Shown one piece after another: positions 59,500 to 64,000 of a stretch of DNA of 64,000 nucleotides. Position numbers and translations under genes: made by a program. The stretch comes from Anaeromyxobacter dehalogenans 2CP-C. Its GTDB lineage: Bacteria > Myxococcota > Myxococcia > Myxococcales > Anaeromyxobacteraceae. Location of the stretch: positions 2,295,001 to 2,359,000 of the forward strand of contig NC_007760.1 of the NCBI RefSeq assembly GCF_000013385.1, given 5' to 3'. The notes under the pieces are model-generated. The model ran no database searches. It was not told where the DNA came from and was given only the letters and a program-made list of their open reading frames with translations. Position 1 is the first letter of the stretch; each line of letters opens with the position of its first letter.

Positions 59500-61791
59500 A
59501 TGCCCAACCGTCGCCGCCCGCCCGTCGCCGTCCTCCGCACGCACGCGGTGCCCGCGGCCGTGGCCGCCATCAGCCTCGCGGCCACGCTCGCGTCCTGGCA
59601 GTACGTGCGGGCCGCGGTCCAGGCGCAGGAGGTGGCGCGCTTCCGCGAGCGCGCCACCGCGGGCACCGACGCGCTCCGCGACCGGATGAACGCGTACGTG
59701 GCGATGCTGCGCGCCACGCGCGGCTTCGTCGAGGGGACCGGCGGCGAGCCGGACCGCGTCGGCTTCCGCACCTACGTCCAGAGCATCGAGCTCACCCGCT
59801 ACTACCGGGGGATCCAGGGCCTCGGCTGGTGCCGGGCGCTCCGGCCCGGCGAGGTCACCGCCCACGTGGCGGCGGTGCGGGAGCAGTGGAACCCGGAGTA
59901 CCGCGTCTGGCCCGAGGGCGAGCGCGCGCTCTACTCCAGCATCGTGTTCCTCGAGCCGCTGGACTGGCGAAACCGCCGGGCCATCGGCTTCGACATGTTC
60001 TCGGAGCCGGTCCGGCGCGCGGCGATGGAGCGGGCGCGCGACACCGGCGACGTGGCCGCGTCCGCCCCGGTGGAGCTGGTGCAGGAGGCCGGCACCGAGC
60101 GGCAGGCCGGGTTCCTCGTGTACCTGCCGGTGTACGCGCGCGCGCCGCGCTCGCCGGAGGAGCGGCGCGAGCTGCTGCGCGGCTGGGTGTACGCGCCGTT
60201 CCGCGCCACCGATCTGCTGCGCTCCACGCTCGGCGACGCGCCGGCGCGCACCATCGGGCTGGCGGTGTTCGACGGGGAGGTGGAGACGCCCGACGCCCTG
60301 CTCTACGACGACGGCACCGCCGCCCGCGGCGGCGCGCTCACCACCGCGCAGCGCCTGGAGGTGGCCGGCCGCACCTGGACCGTGCGCCACACCGCCAGCG
60401 CCGCGTTCGTCTCGCGCACCGACCGGGCGCTCCCGGGGCTGGTGCTGGGCGTGGGGGCGGCGCTCACCGTGCTGCTGTTCTGGATCACCCGCTCCGAGGT
60501 GCTGGCGCGCGGCCGCGCCGAGCAGGACGCGCGCCGCACCGCGTTCCTCGCCGCCGCCAGCCAGCGGCTGGCCTCGGACCTCGACTACCGGCGCACCCTC
60601 CCCGAGGTGGCCCGGCTCGCCGCCGAGCGGGTGGCGGACGTGTGCGTGGGCTGCGTGGTGGAGCCGGCCGGACCGCTCTGGTTCGCCGGCCACCGCGACC
60701 CGGCCCGCGCGGCGGCGTGGCAGGCCGCGGCCGCCGCCACCGGCCTGGACCCGCAGGCGCGCACCGGCATGGCGGCCGCGCTCTCCACCGGCCAGCCGCA
60801 CGAGGTGGACCGCGCGCCGGACCGGGTGCCGTTCTTCGCGCGCTCCCCCGCGCTCGCCGACCGGATGCGCGAGGATCGCGTGGACGCGCTGCTGAGCGTG
60901 CCGCTCATGGTCCGCGGCGAGCCGCTCGGCGCCATCACCCTGCTCTCCGCGCACGGCCCCTTCGACGGGCACGATCGGGCCATCGCCGAGGACCTGGCCC
61001 GGCTGCTCGCGGCCTCGGTGGACACGGCGCGGCTCACCTGGCGCGCGCAGGACGCGGTGCGCGTCCGGGACGAGTTCCTCTCGATCGCCTCGCACGAGCT
61101 GAAGACGCCGCTCACCTCGCTCGCGCTCCAGTCCGACAGCCTGCGCGCCAGCGCCGGCCGCGGCGACGCGGAGGCGCTGGTGCGCAAGTCGGAGGTGATC
61201 CGGCGCAGCGTGGACCGGCTCACCCGCCTGGTGGCGAGCCTGCTCGACCTCTCGCGCATCAACGCCGGCCGGCTGGAGCTGGAGCTCGAGCCGGTGGACC
61301 TCGCCGAGGTGGCGCGGGACGTGGTGGCGCGGTTCGAGGAGGAGGCGGCGCGGGCGGCGTGCCCGCTCTCGCTGGAGGCGCCCGAGCCGGTGGTGGGGCG
61401 CTGGGATCGGGTGCGGCTCGACCAGGTGCTCACGAACCTGCTCGGGAACGCGGTGAAGTACGGGCCCGGGCGGCCGGTGGAGGTGCGGGTCCGCGCCGAC
61501 GGCGACCGGGCGCTGCTCTCGGTGCGCGACCACGGCATCGGCATCTCCGCGAGCGACCAGCGGCGCATCTTCGAGCGCTTCGAGCGGGCGGTGTCGCGCC
61601 GCCACTACGGCGGCTTCGGCCTGGGCCTGTGGATCGTGCGCGAGATCGTCGAGGTGCTGGGCGGGACCGTCCGCGTCGAGAGCGCGCCCGGCGCCGGCTC
61701 GACGTTCACCGTGACGCTGTCGCGCGCGCCCGAGCCCGCCGCCGCGCGCCGGGCCGGGGCCGCCACCACCAGCCCCCCGCCCACGGCCTGA
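59500..61791 (+). CDS. CHASE-GAF sensor histidine kinase
   Basis: 763 residues. A membrane segment (about 19-37) and a second one (about 312-330, LPGLVLGVGAALTVLLFWIT) flank an extracytoplasmic CHASE domain with the typical FRTYVQSIELTRYYRGIQGL and GFDMFSEPVRRAAMERA. Inside the cell a GAF domain (about 350-510) precedes HisKA with the phospho-acceptor His532 in SIASHELKTPL. The HATPase_c domain follows (NLLGNAVKYGPG, RDHGIGIS, GGFGLGLWIV). No receiver domain or response-regulator gene adjoins it. Its divergent position beside fdnG suggests, but does not prove, control of formate metabolism. A CHASE domain senses small external ligands. Confidence 0.93.
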   Translation: MPNRRRPPVAVLRTHAVPAAVAAISLAATLASWQYVRAAVQAQEVARFRERATAGTDALRDRMNAYVAMLRATRGFVEGTGGEPDRVGFRTYVQSIELTRYYRGIQGLGWCRALRPGEVTAHVAAVREQWNPEYRVWPEGERALYSSIVFLEPLDWRNRRAIGFDMFSEPVRRAAMERARDTGDVAASAPVELVQEAGTERQAGFLVYLPVYARAPRSPEERRELLRGWVYAPFRATDLLRSTLGDAPARTIGLAVFDGEVETPDALLYDDGTAARGGALTTAQRLEVAGRTWTVRHTASAAFVSRTDRALPGLVLGVGAALTVLLFWITRSEVLARGRAEQDARRTAFLAAASQRLASDLDYRRTLPEVARLAAERVADVCVGCVVEPAGPLWFAGHRDPARAAAWQAAAAATGLDPQARTGMAAALSTGQPHEVDRAPDRVPFFARSPALADRMREDRVDALLSVPLMVRGEPLGAITLLSAHGPFDGHDRAIAEDLARLLAASVDTARLTWRAQDAVRVRDEFLSIASHELKTPLTSLALQSDSLRASAGRGDAEALVRKSEVIRRSVDRLTRLVASLLDLSRINAGRLELELEPVDLAEVARDVVARFEEEAARAACPLSLEAPEPVVGRWDRVRLDQVLTNLLGNAVKYGPGRPVEVRVRADGDRALLSVRDHGIGISASDQRRIFERFERAVSRRHYGGFGLGLWIVREIVEVLGGTVRVESAPGAGSTFTVTLSRAPEPAAARRAGAATTSPPPTA

Positions 61792-61806
61792 GCGCGGTCC
61801 GAGGGC

Positions 61807-62643
61807 TCAGCCCGGGCCCGGCTGGCAGCGCGGGCACCACCAGGTGGCCTGCGCGTGCGGGCCCTGCCGCGCGAACGCGATGGGCGCGCCGCACCGGCGG
61901 CACGGGCGCCCGCCGCGGCCGTACACCCAGGCCCGCTCGCGCGGGTTCATGCGGCGGGTGGTGCGGCGCCCGCCGCGCCAGGTCTCCACGCCGCCGGGCC
62001 CGGGCGGCGGGACGTTCTCGGCGATGAGCCGGCGCGCGGTCGCGATCACCGCGCGCAGCTCCGCGTCGGCGAGGTCCTCGACCCGGCGGAACGGGCTCAC
62101 CCCGGCCACGAACAGGATCTCCGACTTGAGCTCGTTGCCGGCGCCGGCGAGCGCCCCCTGGTCCACCAGCGCGTCCGCGACGGCGAGCGCGCCGCGCGCC
62201 CGCAGCCGCCGCTCCGCCTCGGCCTGGTCGAACGCCGGCGAGAGCAGGTCGGGCCCGAGGCGCGCCAGCGCCGGGGCCCGCCCCAGGTCCGCGGCGCGGA
62301 TCCACTCCGCCACCGGCAGCTCGAACGCCACCGCCACCGCGTCCGGCACCTCGACGAGCACGCGCATCGCCGAGGCGGGCCGCCGCCACGGGGCGCCGGG
62401 CCGGTACAGGTGCCAGCTCCCGTTCATGCGCAGGTGCGTGCGCAGCACGAGGCCGCCCGAGAAGTGGAGGAGCAGGTGCTTGCCGACGGACTCCACCCGC
62501 TCCACGGTGCGCCCGGCCACCGGCGCGCCGGCGTCCACGCGCGCCAGCCGGGGCAGCACCGTCTCGAAGCGGACCACCGGCTTGCCGGCGAGCGCGCGGT
62601 GCAGGGCGCGCGCGGCCCGGGCCAGCGTGTCGCCCTCGGGCAT
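61807..62643 (-). CDS. Nei/Fpg-family DNA glycosylase (Nei2-like)
   Basis: 278 residues. The N-terminal MPEGDTLARAA carries the catalytic Pro2 and Glu3 in the endonuclease VIII form (PEGDT). Later blocks are LRTHLRMNGSWHLYRPG, the H2TH region DQGALAGAGNELKSEILF, and a C-terminal zinc finger CRRCGAPI with CPRC. It excises oxidised pyrimidines and cleaves at the abasic site. The start codon overlaps the stop of the upstream helicase gene by one base (TGATG), so both are expressed together as a repair operon. Confidence 0.9.
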   Translation of the reverse strand: MPEGDTLARAARALHRALAGKPVVRFETVLPRLARVDAGAPVAGRTVERVESVGKHLLLHFSGGLVLRTHLRMNGSWHLYRPGAPWRRPASAMRVLVEVPDAVAVAFELPVAEWIRAADLGRAPALARLGPDLLSPAFDQAEAERRLRARGALAVADALVDQGALAGAGNELKSEILFVAGVSPFRRVEDLADAELRAVIATARRLIAENVPPPGPGGVETWRGGRRTTRRMNPRERAWVYGRGGRPCRRCGAPIAFARQGPHAQATWWCPRCQPGPG

Positions 62644-64000
62644 CAGGCCAGCCCGGCGCCGGAGGGGAGCGTCAGCGCGCCGGCGGCGCGGCGCGGGAGC
62701 TGCAGCGCGGTGCCGGCCGGCGAGAACCCGGCCTGCACCAGGAAGCCGGCCAGCGGGTGCGTCGCCGCAGCGACCCCGTTCACCTCCTCCAGCAGCGCGC
62801 CCTCCCCGCGCGCGAGCGCGTCGCGGGCCAGCGCCGCGAGCGCGCCCGCCACCGCCTCGCCCACCCGCGAGCGGTCCGGCTCGTCCTCCGGCAGCCACGC
62901 CAGCACCTGCCGCAGCCCGCGGGCCGCCCAGGCGCCGGGCGCCCCGTCCACCAGCACCACCTCGGCGCCCACCGCGCGCGCGGGCCGCTTGCCCTCCGGC
63001 GCCCCCGGCACCGGCGGCCACTCCACCAGCGCGCCCCACGCGTTGGCCGGGTCGGCCGCCGCCAGCGTCACCACCTCCGGCGCCTCGCCCGGCTCGCGCG
63101 AGGCGCGCAGCAGGTCGAGCGCGCCCGGCTGCGCGAACTGCATCGCGCCCACCCCGGCCACGAAGTAGCCGCGCCGGATCCGCCCCGACTCCTCGAGGTG
63201 GCGCAGCACGTCGTAGACCGCGCCGAAGCCGCCCGGCAGCGCCTCGGCGGCGGCCACGCCGCGGGTCACCACGCCGTAGCGCGCCAGCAGCTGCTGCGCG
63301 AGCGCCGCGCTCCACTGCGTCGGGGTGGGCCGGGGCCGGCCGCCGGCGTCGCGGCGCGCCTCCACCAGCGTCCAGCGCCCGCCCGCGCCGGGCGGCGCGG
63401 AGAGGCGCGAGCGGTACCCGGCCGCCGCGGCCCGCCGGGCGGTCCGGCGCGCCCGCTCGCGATCGCGCCGCGGCGCGGCCCGCGCGGCGCGGGCCCGCAG
63501 CACCTGGAACGTGTCGTTCGTCACCAGCCCCCGCCACACCAGCGCCCAGATCGCGTCCACCGTCTGCTGGGCGAAGCCGCCGCCCGCGGCCTCGTGCAGC
63601 TCCGGGAAGAAGCAGGCCCCGCGGTGCGCCAGGTGATCGAGGATGCGCCGCTCCCGCGGATCCTCCGGCGGCTCGGCGGCCGGCGCCGGGGGGAGCAGCG
63701 CGGGCAGCGCGTCGGCGAGGAAGATCGCGACCCGCCCGTCGCGCTCGCCCAGCGGCTCGAGGCCGACCCAGGTCACCTCCCCGCCCGCCGCGAGCGCGTC
63801 GAGGTCGCCGGGCAGGTAGCCCTCCACCCGCGCCGGCAGGATCTCGCTCTCGAGCAGCGACGCCGGCAGCGGCGCGCCCTGGAGCTTCTCGACCGCGTCC
63901 AGCACCGCGTCCAGGCCGGCGGCGCGGCGCGTGATCCCGTGCCAGCCGAGCAGCGTCCGCCCCAGCACCCGCGGCTCGACCGGCTCGATCTCCTCGCGGA
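62643..64000 (-). CDS. lhr: Lhr-type ATP-dependent helicase, C-terminal part (5' end outside window)
   Basis: The frame is open from the window edge, with no start inside; at least 452 residues are visible. A GTG at 63968 is internal, since the sequence reads through (EEIEPVEPRVLGRTLLGWHG). The visible part is the C-terminal region of Lhr helicases: WHGITRRAAGLDAVLDAVEKL, LPARVEGYLPGDLDALAAGG, GACFFPELHEAAGGGFAQQ and the long winged-helix and beta-barrel tail. Helicase motifs lie upstream, outside the window. It ends TGATG into the glycosylase gene. Lhr paired with a Nei2-type enzyme suggests joint DNA repair. Confidence 0.88.
   Translation of the reverse strand, partial: REEIEPVEPRVLGRTLLGWHGITRRAAGLDAVLDAVEKLQGAPLPASLLESEILPARVEGYLPGDLDALAAGGEVTWVGLEPLGERDGRVAIFLADALPALLPPAPAAEPPEDPRERRILDHLAHRGACFFPELHEAAGGGFAQQTVDAIWALVWRGLVTNDTFQVLRARAARAAPRRDRERARRTARRAAAAGYRSRLSAPPGAGGRWTLVEARRDAGGRPRPTPTQWSAALAQQLLARYGVVTRGVAAAEALPGGFGAVYDVLRHLEESGRIRRGYFVAGVGAMQFAQPGALDLLRASREPGEAPEVVTLAAADPANAWGALVEWPPVPGAPEGKRPARAVGAEVVLVDGAPGAWAARGLRQVLAWLPEDEPDRSRVGEAVAGALAALARDALARGEGALLEEVNGVAAATHPLAGFLVQAGFSPAGTALQLPRRAAGALTLPSGAGLA

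Overview
The window is about 75% GC and almost fully coding, with short intergenic gaps and a strong third-position GC bias. GTG and TTG starts are frequent. Gene content points to a metabolically flexible, partly anaerobic member of the Myxococcota (former Deltaproteobacteria), most likely Anaeromyxobacter or a close relative: a selenocysteine formate dehydrogenase with a polysulfide-reductase-type membrane subunit, class I fumarase, citramalate synthase, WS/DGAT acyltransferase, and LpoB with its partner lipoprotein. The genus is inferred from gene content and composition. I see no rRNA, tRNA, CRISPR array, IS element, phage or plasmid functions, so this looks like core chromosome.

Layout. 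1-3.2 kb: an FtsX-type ABC permease, cut at the window edge, with its ATPase. 3.3-11.1 kb: a small unknown protein, an SGNH esterase, MarC, acetyl-CoA synthetase, a GH57/DUF3536 protein and ThiD. 11.1-13.5 kb: a DsrE-like/NifU-like pair divergent from purT, then a small lipoprotein. 13.5-23.8 kb: a methyltransferase, AsmA, oligoendopeptidase F, a large EF-hand membrane protein, cardiolipin synthase and a DTW-type tRNA modification enzyme. 23.9-28.9 kb: a stand-alone EF-G, two small proteins and Uup. 28.9-35.1 kb: a TPR protein, a lipid-kinase-like protein, a beta-barrel/LpoB/lipoprotein operon and WS/DGAT. 35.1-41.1 kb: fumarase, an OafA-type acyltransferase, leuB-cimA and a small membrane protein. 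41.2-52.8 kb: mixed housekeeping, envelope and stress genes ending in a PFK with pyrophosphate-type active-site residues. 52.8-59.0 kb: the formate dehydrogenase locus (fdnG with in-frame UGA, an FdnH-HybB fusion, fdhE). 59.5-64 kb: a CHASE-GAF histidine kinase divergent from fdnG, then a truncated lhr coupled to a Nei-type glycosylase.

Two results stand out. First, fdnG is interrupted by a UGA at the exact position of the catalytic selenocysteine, followed by a stem-loop whose GUCU apical motif lies at the same distance from UGA as in E. coli fdhF. The next gene fuses the four-cluster ferredoxin subunit to a HybB/NrfD-type quinone-reactive membrane subunit, replacing the usual cytochrome b subunit. 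Second, about a dozen genes that lack a Shine-Dalgarno sequence carry a TANNNT hexamer 6-11 nt before their start codon. That is the geometry of a -10 box producing leaderless mRNA, while other genes in the same window have ordinary Shine-Dalgarno sites. The organism therefore seems to use two initiation modes routinely. The pattern also settles several doubtful starts, including GTG and TTG ones.

Most + strand reading frames lying opposite real genes, some over 1,800 codons long, are artefacts of the extreme GC content and are not annotated.
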